A stretch of DNA of 64,000 bases from Pedobacter jejuensis. GTDB lineage: Bacteria > Bacteroidota > Bacteroidia > Sphingobacteriales > Sphingobacteriaceae. Positions within the stretch are counted from its first letter, which is position 1; each line of letters opens with the position of its first letter. The stretch is from contig NZ_RBEE01000044.1 of the NCBI RefSeq assembly GCF_003725795.1, positions 1-64,000 on the forward strand, given 5' to 3'. Positions 1-7,265 of this stretch are shown here, one piece after another. The notes beneath the pieces were generated by a model. That model made no database searches. It saw nothing but the letters and a program-made list of their open reading frames with translations, and was not told the DNA's origin. The position numbers and the translations under genes were made by a program.

Positions 1-2873
1 TGTTTAACAAAAACGCTCAAATTATTTAACACCTTATCTTTCACAATACAGGTTAAAGTTTGCTGTCTATTTTTATCCTTTGCAAACATTAAAATATTCG
101 TATCAACAGTAGCTGTATCAAAAATTTGTGACCCTCCAAAATCAATTAATATTAAAGGATTTGTTTTTTCTGCAAAAAACTTACGTAAGCTCTCTCCGTA
201 TCCCGCCCGCATCCACTTGTTTGAAGTTATAAAAGTTAATAATCCTTTTTCTTTCAAAATTCTATGCCCCAACTCGTAAAATAAGCTATAGATATCACCT
301 GTTCGAGCAAAGGTTTCGTATCCTATCTTCTCTAAAGCATCACTAATTGCTCCCATTTTTTGTAGTTGAATATATGGTGGGTTACCAATTATAGCATCAA
401 AGCCTACGAAATCTCCTTCGTCATTTAACACTTCTGGAAATTCAAAACGCCATTCAAAAGCATTTTCATAAATTTTATTGCTCTTAATTTCATGTATAAA
501 ATCTTCTGCTTTTTTGATTTTGGCTTCGAGCTCTTTTTTGTCTTTCTGTTGGGCTTTTGTTAAAGCTGTTTCAAATAATTGGTTAGTTCCGTATTTGGTA
601 AAGTGTTCTGCTTTCCATTTTTGCAGAGATTGACTTTCTTTACTGTTTTTATTAATTTCCGTTTTAAAGTCGGTTTTAATCTCATTGATGAGGTTTTCTA
701 ACTCCCTTTTTTCTTCTTTGCTTTTTGCATTTCTATAGTTGGAAACAGCATTTTTATAATCATCGATAGAGATTTGCTTCCCTTTTAATGCAACTTTTAA
801 ATCACTATCTAAAGCAAACCTACTGATTAACGAGTTCCCGTTTTTAATGTTAATATCAATATTCGGTAGCGTTTCTAATTCTGTTGCATTTTTATAATAT
901 GCATTTTTCAATAATTCTATCCATAAACGTAAACGGCATATTTTTACAGAATTTGGATTAATATCTACGCCAAATAAACAGTTCTCAATGATGTGTTGCT
1001 TCTCATTAAATAATGTTTCCTGAATGCGCTGGCTTTCTTTATTTTTTGGATTGTATTCAAAAAGATGTCCCTCTTCGTCAGTTACAATCATTTCATCATT
1101 TTCAACCTCTACATCATAATATTTTAGCAATTTACCATCCTTATCTTGAAGAATTTTCAAATCACTTTTAATAGCAATTAACTCGTTTAAAGCTGATACC
1201 AAAAAATGACCAGAACCAACAGCAGGGTCGCATATTTTTACGCTATTTACAATCTGGTTAGCTTCTTTTTTATCCTCAATTTTATTATATAGTTCATCAA
1301 ATTCTACACAAGTCCAGCCTTTTATATCATTAAATTTTTGCACTACCGTTTTGCGTAGTGTTTCACGGCACATATACATAGTTATCATTCCTGGGGTAAA
1401 GAATGAACCATCTTTGTAGCCATTAATTTTTTCGAAGATTAAGCCGAGAACAGATGCATTAATTAAAGTTTTGTTTTCTTCTTGTATGGCTTCCGAACCC
1501 TCACTACTAAAATCGTAAGCATTTAAAAATTCAAAAAGATAGGCTAAAGTGGTTAAACTACCTGTCCGCTTTTTACCTTGCTCATCTTTTAATACAGTAG
1601 TTGATAGAACTGGAATGGTTTTATCATCCTTTAAATTACTGATGAAAAGTGTCTGATGTTCGATTTCAGTTGGTTCAAAAAGAGAACTGTTCAAATAAGG
1701 AATTTTTTCAAATAACTTTTTTACATCTTCATTTCTGTTTTCATGTTTAACCGCTAATACTTGAAAAAATAAACTATTTAAATCATCATATTCTTTTATC
1801 CTATCTAAGTTTAGGAAAGCATAAGATTTATCGCCTTTATGATAAGTTATCAATTGAGCTTCTAGAAGTTTTAAAAACAGAATTCGATTTATCCAAGTAA
1901 TGTTTAATCCGAGTGCTACATTAAACAAGCGTTCTTGATGGGTTTCGCCATAAATAAATGCCTTACTTAATCTGCTAATTTTATCTAAACTGTCTAGATG
2001 AATAATGGTATCTTCTAAAATAGTCCCAGAATGTCGTTGCCCATCTTTATTTCGCTCTATTAAGCGTTTACCACCATCTTTAGTTTCAACTAAGCCGATG
2101 ATATGCAATAGCTCACTGTAGAAACGTTTATCTAATGTATTACTATCGTTTGTAAACGGCAGTTTAAGTAAATGCTCAGGAGAAAGTAACTTGAATAACG
2201 CAATAAGTTTGTTATCATCTTCACTATTATTATTGGTTACAATTTTTTTGTAATCTCTAATATCAAAGTGAGTAAACTCAATTTCGTCTGTTAATCCATC
2301 TATAAAAGGCTTTGCTATATTCGAATAAAATAAATCAGTTGTACTTCCAGAAAGCCGATTGTTTTCAAAATCTTCAAACTGCTTAACCAAACTTTTGTTT
2401 TCTGCAAATAAGCGTTCGAATGTTTTAGCATTGAAAATGTACCACTCGTTAATATTAGTAATTACAAGGTTCTTAACTTCTAAGTTTTTATGCGTTATCC
2501 GCTCTCTTAAATAGTACAGTACTAATTCTTGAAATGCTTTAGTGTTTAACTTAGTTACACTAACCATTTCCGATTTATTGACAGGACTTTTTGCTTCGAT
2601 AATTACACCTACAGAACTCTTTGCTGCGTTACCATTATGAATTACTAAATCATTTCTGCCTTTAGTATTTATGAAGTTATTTGGCTCATAATATGTTTTC
2701 TTCAAAAAATCACTTACGATGTTTTTATGAAACTCCTCGCTTTCCTTATCGTTAATCCTATCTAAAAGCTGAATTAGATTTGCTTTGAAAAGTTCTATAT
2801 CAGTTCTGTTTGGTTTTACTTTTAAGAATGCTTTGTTAATCGCTTTACGAGGGGTCAGTTCCTTTAATTGCAT
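1..2873 (-). CDS. Type IIG restriction endonuclease-methyltransferase, C-terminus cut by window edge
   Basis: About 957 codons are readable from an ATG at 2873 down to the left edge with no stop, so the gene is partial. The N-terminus carries a PD-(D/E)xK nuclease pattern: an Asp in RNDLVIHN near residue 73, then VIIEAKSP near residues 91-98. The middle carries the SAM-binding motif DPAVGSGHF near residue 548, and the N6-adenine methyltransferase motif NPPY lies near residue 831. Nuclease and methylase in one chain is the type IIG layout (Eco57I-like), which cuts unmodified foreign DNA and methylates host sites. The specificity domain should lie beyond position 1. It is divergent from the AbiF-like gene across 290 bp. 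The family call is firm; the recognition sequence cannot be told. Confidence 0.88.
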   Translation of the reverse strand, partial: MQLKELTPRKAINKAFLKVKPNRTDIELFKANLIQLLDRINDKESEEFHKNIVSDFLKKTYYEPNNFINTKGRNDLVIHNGNAAKSSVGVIIEAKSPVNKSEMVSVTKLNTKAFQELVLYYLRERITHKNLEVKNLVITNINEWYIFNAKTFERLFAENKSLVKQFEDFENNRLSGSTTDLFYSNIAKPFIDGLTDEIEFTHFDIRDYKKIVTNNNSEDDNKLIALFKLLSPEHLLKLPFTNDSNTLDKRFYSELLHIIGLVETKDGGKRLIERNKDGQRHSGTILEDTIIHLDSLDKISRLSKAFIYGETHQERLFNVALGLNITWINRILFLKLLEAQLITYHKGDKSYAFLNLDRIKEYDDLNSLFFQVLAVKHENRNEDVKKLFEKIPYLNSSLFEPTEIEHQTLFISNLKDDKTIPVLSTTVLKDEQGKKRTGSLTTLAYLFEFLNAYDFSSEGSEAIQEENKTLINASVLGLIFEKINGYKDGSFFTPGMITMYMCRETLRKTVVQKFNDIKGWTCVEFDELYNKIEDKKEANQIVNSVKICDPAVGSGHFLVSALNELIAIKSDLKILQDKDGKLLKYYDVEVENDEMIVTDEEGHLFEYNPKNKESQRIQETLFNEKQHIIENCLFGVDINPNSVKICRLRLWIELLKNAYYKNATELETLPNIDINIKNGNSLISRFALDSDLKVALKGKQISIDDYKNAVSNYRNAKSKEEKRELENLINEIKTDFKTEINKNSKESQSLQKWKAEHFTKYGTNQLFETALTKAQQKDKKELEAKIKKAEDFIHEIKSNKIYENAFEWRFEFPEVLNDEGDFVGFDAIIGNPPYIQLQKMGAISDALEKIGYETFARTGDIYSLFYELGHRILKEKGLLTFITSNKWMRAGYGESLRKFFAEKTNPLILIDFGGSQIFDTATVDTNILMFAKDKNRQQTLTCIVKDKVLNNLSVFVK

Positions 2874-3163
2874 CTAAGTTTTTTTGAGAGGGTTAAATTA
2901 CCGTTTTTTGGTTAATATCCTAAACTATTACTTATAGCTTAGCTTTACTAAAGTTTTTTAAATTATGATATTACAAGCTATTTAAAATACGGTTTCCCGT
3001 AAAGATGGTAAATTGATTATGATTAATTTAAAACGTTTAAAATTATCTGATATAAAGAATAGCTTTGTAGGCAAGTAATAAGTATTAGAGCTAATAAAAA
3101 TCAAGACTTTAATGTTGCATTATTTGCTAAACTTTGAGATGCGACATATATTAAAATTATAAG

Positions 3164-4030
3164 ATGGGAGCTAAAGCAACAACTGTAGATGAGCAAATAG
3201 CATTATTAAAAGGGCGAGGTATGGTCATAGCTGATGAACCAAAAGCAAAAGAAATTCTGCTCGATATTGGTTATTACAGATTAGGCTTTTATTGGAATTG
3301 TTTTGAATGTGATGATAAGCATACATTAACTGCAGGAACAAAGTTTGAAGATGTTGTTTCTTTATATTATTTAGATGTTGATTTAAGGGAGTTGCTTTTA
3401 AAATACATTTATCGAATAGAAGTACATTTCCGTACCCAAATAGTTTATTATGTTTCAAATAAATATCAAGATTCTCCAACATGGTTTGTTAATAGCAAAG
3501 TAGTAGGAGCAGACTACATCACGAGTTTTGAGAAATTTTATGACGAAAATTTCAAAAAAAATAACAAACCTATTCTAAAACATCACCAAAAATATATAAA
3601 TGATAAATTTGCTCCTGCTTGGAAGACAATCGAATTTATTCCTTTTGGAGGAAGTTTAAAATTATTTAAAGCTATAAAGGACGAAAGTATAAAGCAAACA
3701 ATTTGCTCAAGTTATAATTTAAAGAAACTTTATATTTTCCAGAACTTCATGCAAACCTTAATTTATGTTAGAAATATGTGCTCTCATGGGGGCGTACTTT
3801 ATGACCTGATGCAACCAAAAGGAATATCAAACATACCTGGGAACAAATACAATTTTAGAAATCAGCACTCATTGGATGCTTCAATTAAAGTGATAAGATA
3901 TCTTCTAGCTCAAATATCTACGAATAGAGAAATTGAAATGGAGTTAAAATTAGATACACTTTTTAAATCTTTTGAAAACAATCCTATGATTAAAAAAGTT
4001 ATAAATGAAAAGATTGATTACGCGTTATAA
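3164..4030 (+). CDS. Abi_2 / AbiF-type abortive infection HEPN protein
   Basis: The 288-residue protein matches the Abi_2 (AbiD/AbiF) family pattern: an N-terminal GYYRLGFYWNCF block near residues 36-47, the RIEVHFRTQIVYYV helix near 84-97, FIPFGGSLKLF near 158-168, and RNMCSHGGVLYD at 203-214. RNMCSH (R203, H208) is an R-x4-H motif as in HEPN ribonucleases. Abi_2 proteins give abortive phage resistance. As I recall, AbiF proteins have been reported as toxins held by a cognate non-coding RNA and as relatives of the Cas13 ancestor. Length is normal. The ATG at 3164 is the first in frame; no clear promoter is visible in the AT-rich 290 bp upstream. A promoter-terminator RNA unit begins 19 bp after the stop. 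Confidence 0.87.
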   Translation: MGAKATTVDEQIALLKGRGMVIADEPKAKEILLDIGYYRLGFYWNCFECDDKHTLTAGTKFEDVVSLYYLDVDLRELLLKYIYRIEVHFRTQIVYYVSNKYQDSPTWFVNSKVVGADYITSFEKFYDENFKKNNKPILKHHQKYINDKFAPAWKTIEFIPFGGSLKLFKAIKDESIKQTICSSYNLKKLYIFQNFMQTLIYVRNMCSHGGVLYDLMQPKGISNIPGNKYNFRNQHSLDASIKVIRYLLAQISTNREIEMELKLDTLFKSFENNPMIKKVINEKIDYAL

Positions 4031-4048
4031 AAATATTACTTTGACTTG

Positions 4049-4080
4049 TTTGTATTAGTCAAATTTGTTTATACTTTTGT
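4049..4080 (+). promoter_or_regulatory. Promoter of candidate AbiF-linked RNA
   Basis: TTTG at 4049-4052 is followed by a 19-bp spacer and TACTTTTGT at 4072-4080. This exactly fits the Bacteroidetes primary-sigma pattern TTTG-N19-TAnnTTTGY and predicts a start near 4085-4087. A perfect 7-bp inverted repeat, TTTGACT/AGTCAAA (4040-4046 and 4057-4063), flanks the -33 element. It may be an operator or a hairpin in the abiF 3' UTR. Confidence 0.7.
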
Positions 4081-4085
4081 AATCA

Positions 4086-4168
4086 ATTAGTGCCCCGCTA
4101 GACATTGGCTTTAGTGATGCACTCAAAAAAAAGAATAATAAACCTGGCCATTTGCGTCAGGTTTTTTT
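4086..4168 (+). ncRNA. Candidate AbiF-associated small RNA, about 83 nt
   Basis: The unit lies between a perfect promoter and an intrinsic terminator, directly 3' of the AbiF-like gene. Its 5' hairpin pairs AGTGC (4089-4093) with GCACT (4119-4123) and CGCTA (4096-4100) with TAGTG (4112-4116, one G-U), around a CC/AT internal loop and an 11-nt apical loop. An A-rich linker follows at 4124-4139, then the terminator stem. TGGC in the first loop (4106-4109) is complementary to GCCA in the terminator loop region (4147-4150), which could allow a loop-loop contact. There is no plausible ORF. Candidate structured RNAs linked to abiF genes are known from comparative genomics, as I recall. Whether this one belongs to that class, and whether it is an antitoxin, is inference. 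Confidence 0.62.
4140..4168 (+). terminator. Intrinsic terminator of the small RNA and abiF
   Basis: AAACCTG (4140-4146) pairs with CAGGTTT (4158-4164), extendable by two pairs inward, followed by four more T residues. Confidence 0.75.
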
Positions 4169-4188
4169 ATGCTTAATTATAAAAAGAA

Positions 4189-4219
4189 TTTGATTATTCC
4201 GTACAAGCACTTACTTTTG
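4189..4219 (+). promoter_or_regulatory. Second consensus promoter downstream of abiF
   Basis: TTTG at 4189-4192, a 19-bp spacer and TACTTTTG at 4212-4219 repeat the exact architecture of the 4049-4080 promoter. The predicted start is near 4225. Confidence 0.55.
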
Positions 4220-4234
4220 ACTAAGAAAAAGAAA

Positions 4235-4256
4235 GGGCAACCGTGCATGGTTACCC
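4235..4256 (-). terminator. Possible minus-strand terminator
   Basis: GGGCAACC (4235-4242) and GGTTACCC (4249-4256) form an 8-bp stem with one mismatch. Read on the minus strand it is followed by a T-rich tract (4225-4234). It may end the transcript of the 4390-4818 gene. Confidence 0.4.
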
Positions 4257-4360
4257 TATTCTCAAGTTAGGGGAATTTACAAATAAGTTTAATGAAACAA
4301 ACTGTATTTCCTACTCTAATGTGATATGTGCCATAAACTTAACACAACCCAACCTCCTTT

Positions 4361-4385
4361 AAAAGCCCTAATAGGGCTTTTTTTT
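4361..4385 (+). terminator. Intrinsic terminator
   Basis: AAAAGCCCT (4361-4369) pairs with AGGGCTTTT (4373-4381) and runs into an eight-T tract. Orientation is plus, so it would end the 4226-4385 transcript. Confidence 0.7.
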
Positions 4386-4389
4386 ATTA

Positions 4390-4818
4390 TTACTTTATTT
4401 TTCTTTCTGGCTTTGGCTTCATGTACAAAAAATAGTTTGCTTCCCCGTTCAATATCTGCTCCTTTAAAATTTTATTTTTCAATAATATTTGTATTCCATC
4501 TTCAACAAGCTCAAACAGTTCTCCGCCAGTTCTCACTTCCCCTAAAATCGAAAGAAATTTCATTATTACTTCGATGTTTGACTTACCTAGGCGAGAGATA
4601 GCGAAATGAACCTTTTCTTCACTTGCCTTACATAATCGAAAATCATATACGCCTAAAGTCTCTTGATTAGAGATATAATCAAGAGCATTAACGTTTTTTA
4701 ATAAAATATCGTTTATAACTAAATCTAAATCAGTAATATCTTTCTGAAGTGAAGCTTTTATCTCCTTTAATTTGACCAAATATTTAATCTCAAAATTCAC
4801 ATGACAATAATACAACAA
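4390..4818 (-). CDS. Hypothetical protein, 142 aa, between integrase and AbiF
   Basis: I do not recognise this family. The protein is soluble and rich in Lys, Leu and Ile, with a predicted helical N-terminal half, the segment DFRLCKASEEKVHFAISRLG near the middle, and a basic tail ending KPKPERKIK. It lacks a signal peptide or membrane segment. It lies 80 bp downstream of the integrase gene on the same strand and so may be element cargo or an element regulator. An inverted repeat (TGTTACA/TGTAACA, 4822-4848) sits just before the start. The frame stays open on the T-rich strand and composition resembles real protein, so it is probably genuine, but expression is unproven. Confidence 0.55.
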   Translation of the reverse strand: MLYYCHVNFEIKYLVKLKEIKASLQKDITDLDLVINDILLKNVNALDYISNQETLGVYDFRLCKASEEKVHFAISRLGKSNIEVIMKFLSILGEVRTGGELFELVEDGIQILLKNKILKEQILNGEANYFLYMKPKPERKIK

Positions 4819-4821
4819 TAA

Positions 4822-4848
4822 TGTTACAATATCAATGTTTGTGTAACA
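4822..4848. promoter_or_regulatory. Inverted repeat upstream of the 142-aa gene
   Basis: TGTTACA (4822-4828) and TGTAACA (4842-4848) form a perfect 7-bp inverted repeat with a 13-bp spacer, 4 bp upstream of the start codon. GTTACA recurs at about 4880. This suits an operator or a recombinase arm site; there is no direct proof of either. Confidence 0.3.
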
Positions 4849-4898
4849 AATTTTAAAAAAATATTAATATTTAATTTTTAGTTACATCTTCGTTACTT

Positions 4899-6152
4899 TC
4901 AGTTTATTAATTTTTCTTGAAATTCTCTTAATTTTTCAGTTCGCTCAGAGCCTATATAGCTTTGCGTTGATTTAATATCCTCATGCCCTATGACATCTCT
5001 AATCGTATTGATTGATGCCCCTAAATCATGCATCATTGTGGCGAATGTATGGCGTGCAAAATAAGTACTTATATCAGAGGTAATCCCTAAACTCGTTGCT
5101 ATCTTTTTTAATTTCATATTTACGGTACTAATGCTAGAACGTATTTTTCTTTGTTCAACATCTTTAGTAGCACCCCATGGTACGACATTAAAAATATAGT
5201 TGTTGCCAAGTTTTCTACTCCCGTGAGCATCAATAACAGATTGAATTTTGGGATTTAGAAAAACTCTTATTTGTTTATCTGGAAGTTTTGTAGAAGTCTT
5301 TTGACGAATAAAATAAAAAGCATCTCCTTTTATATCCGACCATTTTAATTTAAAGATATCATAGAAATTCATACCATTAGCAACATAAGAGAAAATGAAC
5401 ATATCTCTAGCAAAAATTTCATTAGCATCTGCACATTGGTAATTTACGATAGACATTATTTCTGCATGCTCTAGAGGGCGCTTAGCACTTCTCGATTTAG
5501 GAATGATATATTTCCCTTTACCAAATGGATTTTTTGAAATGTGGAGCTCACCTCTTTCTACTAAAGAATTTACTACAGCCTTAATTCTGGTTAAATACAT
5601 GTTAAGGGTTGTAACAGAATATGTTTTAATCAGCTTATCTTTATTTTTATCGATAATGTAGTTTGTCCCAGTTGCCCATTTCTGAAAAGCTTTCAGATAA
5701 TCTGGTGTAAGATCTCTTACAAAAAGGCTTTTCGATTTTTTCTGTTCAACATTAAAACGCTCAATCAAATCAGCTGATTGGAAATATAATCTAGAATTTG
5801 CAAAATTCTCTTCTTCTTTAAGTGAAGTCGCTTTTTCTCTTATTATATCCAACAGGTTGTTTCTGTCTCCAGTATTTTTAAATCTAGTGGTAAAGGTCTC
5901 AAAGTTGAAGACTTCTAAATCTTCAATAATATCATTTGCTTTTTTTAGCAACTCATTCAGTTTACTTTTAGTTTTTTTCTGCTCAGCATCCAATCTAAGA
6001 CCACTTAAAATTTTTGCATATTCTGGTTCATCAGCACTAAATACTGTTTCAAAAAATTTGCTTTTGCGTTCGTGAGTTATCCTAATTTTGATAGGATATA
6101 AATCATTCTTTTTTGAACGTCTTTTGTCGTGGTAGAGGTTACAATTTGCCAT
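4899..6152 (-). CDS. Tyrosine recombinase/integrase, Bacteroidetes type
   Basis: The 417-residue protein has the three-part layout of Bacteroidetes integrases: an arm-binding domain (about 1-90), a SAM-like core-binding domain (about 110-210) and a catalytic domain (about 225-410). Visible catalytic residues are K285 (RQKTSTK), R367-H368 in YFARHTFAT, H390 in VIGHEDI, and nucleophile Y399 in TQSYI. The position where most family members carry the first catalytic Arg reads YVANGMNFYDI, with N259. CTnDOT integrase is also known to lack this Arg. The protein would integrate and excise the element carrying the left-hand defence genes. A 14-bp inverted repeat lies 27-72 bp upstream of the start. 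No tRNA-type attachment site was found nearby. Confidence 0.9.
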   Translation of the reverse strand: MANCNLYHDKRRSKKNDLYPIKIRITHERKSKFFETVFSADEPEYAKILSGLRLDAEQKKTKSKLNELLKKANDIIEDLEVFNFETFTTRFKNTGDRNNLLDIIREKATSLKEEENFANSRLYFQSADLIERFNVEQKKSKSLFVRDLTPDYLKAFQKWATGTNYIIDKNKDKLIKTYSVTTLNMYLTRIKAVVNSLVERGELHISKNPFGKGKYIIPKSRSAKRPLEHAEIMSIVNYQCADANEIFARDMFIFSYVANGMNFYDIFKLKWSDIKGDAFYFIRQKTSTKLPDKQIRVFLNPKIQSVIDAHGSRKLGNNYIFNVVPWGATKDVEQRKIRSSISTVNMKLKKIATSLGITSDISTYFARHTFATMMHDLGASINTIRDVIGHEDIKSTQSYIGSERTEKLREFQEKLIN

Positions 6153-6178
6153 AAAATAAACTTACGATTTTAGAATGA

Positions 6179-6224
6179 AAATGTTTGCAAATTTTAAAAG
6201 TGCGCAAACAATTTGCAAACATTT
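6179..6224. promoter_or_regulatory. 14-bp perfect inverted repeat upstream of the integrase
   Basis: AAATGTTTGCAAAT (6179-6192) is the exact reverse complement of ATTTGCAAACATTT (6211-6224), with an 18-bp spacer that holds a further GCGCAAAC half-copy. It overlaps the expected integrase promoter. It fits an operator for autoregulation or arm-type recombinase sites. Confidence 0.5.
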
Positions 6225-6690
6225 AAGAAATTAGATAAAATTTTGTGAGTTAATAATTATTTTAACTAATTGATAATCAATGTAAAATTGATTTTGTGTG
6301 ATTTTATGAAATGCCGTAAAAACGAAGATTACGTCTCTACTGATGACATAATTTATTGTTTTTAAATGTGATACAAAGTTACACCATAGCTTTGTGAAAC
6401 CCAAATAAATGACAGTGCAAGCTGGTTTGTGAATTGTAAAATAGCTGATAAATTAACAACATTATGGAGTAATTTCTTCCTTTATATTTTTAGAAAAGCA
6501 ATACCTGTGCTGCTTATGTTATTCCAGTCCTGCTGTCCCTACAAGCACCAATAGAAAAAATTGGTGGCTTTTCGTACCATCAGGTTTAAATAACTCCCGA
6601 TTGAATTTCTATTTCAGCTCATTATGCCAAAATAAAATATTGATTTACAGAAAATTATTTCATAAATTGTTGTAACCAAATAAATAAAAT
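6225..6690. other. Gene-free stretch between integrase and CBS gene
   Basis: No gene was found. The stretch contains a hairpin, CACCAAT (6546-6552) with ATTGGTG (6560-6566), followed by GGCTTTT. That could be a leftover plus-strand terminator. The right border of the integrative element should lie here, but no duplicated att core can be identified from one side alone. Confidence 0.4.
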
Positions 6691-7119
6691 ATGAAATCAG
6701 TTAAACACCTGCTGGATACCAAACAAGTCCGCATTATTTCCGTTAGTAAAAATATTTCAGTTTTAGATGCATTAAAAGTTATGACGGATAAGAACATTAG
6801 TGCTGTTCTTGTTATGGACGAGGCGAAACTTTCGGGAATTTTTACTGAACGGGATTATGCTAGAAAAATCATCCTTCAAGGTAAATCATCTAAAGATACG
6901 ATGATTGAAGAAGTCATGACACCTAATCCTATTTCCATTACATTAAGCGATACCATCGATAAATGCATGGAAATAATGACTGAAAAGCACATTCGTCACT
7001 TACCAATTGTAGAAAATGATGAAGTAAAAGGAATGATTTCTATTGGCGATTTAGTAAAATATATCATTGCCGATCAGAAACAAACCATCTCACAACTAGA
7101 GAGCTATATTAGTGGGTAA
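6691..7119 (+). CDS. CBS-domain protein
   Basis: The 142 residues are almost entirely two CBS motifs (about 8-60 and 75-135), with GIFTERDYARKI in the first and VKGMISIGDLVKYII in the second. CBS pairs bind adenosine nucleotides and usually act as energy sensors. There is no fused enzyme or channel, so the partner is unknown. The ATG at 6691 gives the normal length for stand-alone CBS proteins. It is the first ordinary chromosomal gene to the right of the integrase. Confidence 0.9.
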   Translation: MKSVKHLLDTKQVRIISVSKNISVLDALKVMTDKNISAVLVMDEAKLSGIFTERDYARKIILQGKSSKDTMIEEVMTPNPISITLSDTIDKCMEIMTEKHIRHLPIVENDEVKGMISIGDLVKYIIADQKQTISQLESYISG

Positions 7120-7159
7120 TTAGGCTTTAGGCTTTAGGCTTTAGGCTTTAGGCTTTAGG
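7120..7159. repeat. Heptamer tandem repeat TTAGGCT
   Basis: Five complete copies of TTAGGCT and a partial sixth follow the CBS gene stop codon at once. The array is perfect, so copy number is probably variable. Confidence 0.95.
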
Positions 7160-7265
7160 GAAAACAGATCCAATGCAATACCGTTTCGAAATATTGCAAA
7201 ATATCAGTGCAATCCCTAAATCTGTGGAATCAACCCGAAGGAAAAGTCAATAAATCTTTCAAGAT

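Larger units (their letters stand above)
4226..4385 (+). ncRNA. Second candidate small RNA, about 160 nt
   Basis: This segment begins just after a TTTG-N19-TACTTTTG promoter and ends in a strong hairpin with an eight-T tail. It carries an imperfect 8-bp hairpin near its 5' end (4235-4256) and an alternative pairing of CCCTA (4254-4258) with TAGGG (4268-4272). No convincing coding frame is contained: the only ORF begins near the 3' end and runs through the terminator into the antisense of the next gene. It converges on the 4390-4818 gene. Transcription is inferred only from the flanking signals. Confidence 0.4.

Noticed and set aside
3164-4385. A Cas13-type CRISPR system
   Set aside because: The protein is only 288 aa with one R-x4-H motif, and there is no repeat-spacer array. 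It is AbiF-type, not Cas13.
4326-4601. Plus-strand frame of 91 codons starting with a hydrophobic, lipoprotein-like stretch
   Set aside because: It runs through a strong terminator and is antisense to a better frame; the hydrophobic stretch comes from the T-rich tract.
6225-6690. tRNA-type attachment site next to the integrase
   Set aside because: No cloverleaf or tRNA 3' end could be found on either strand.
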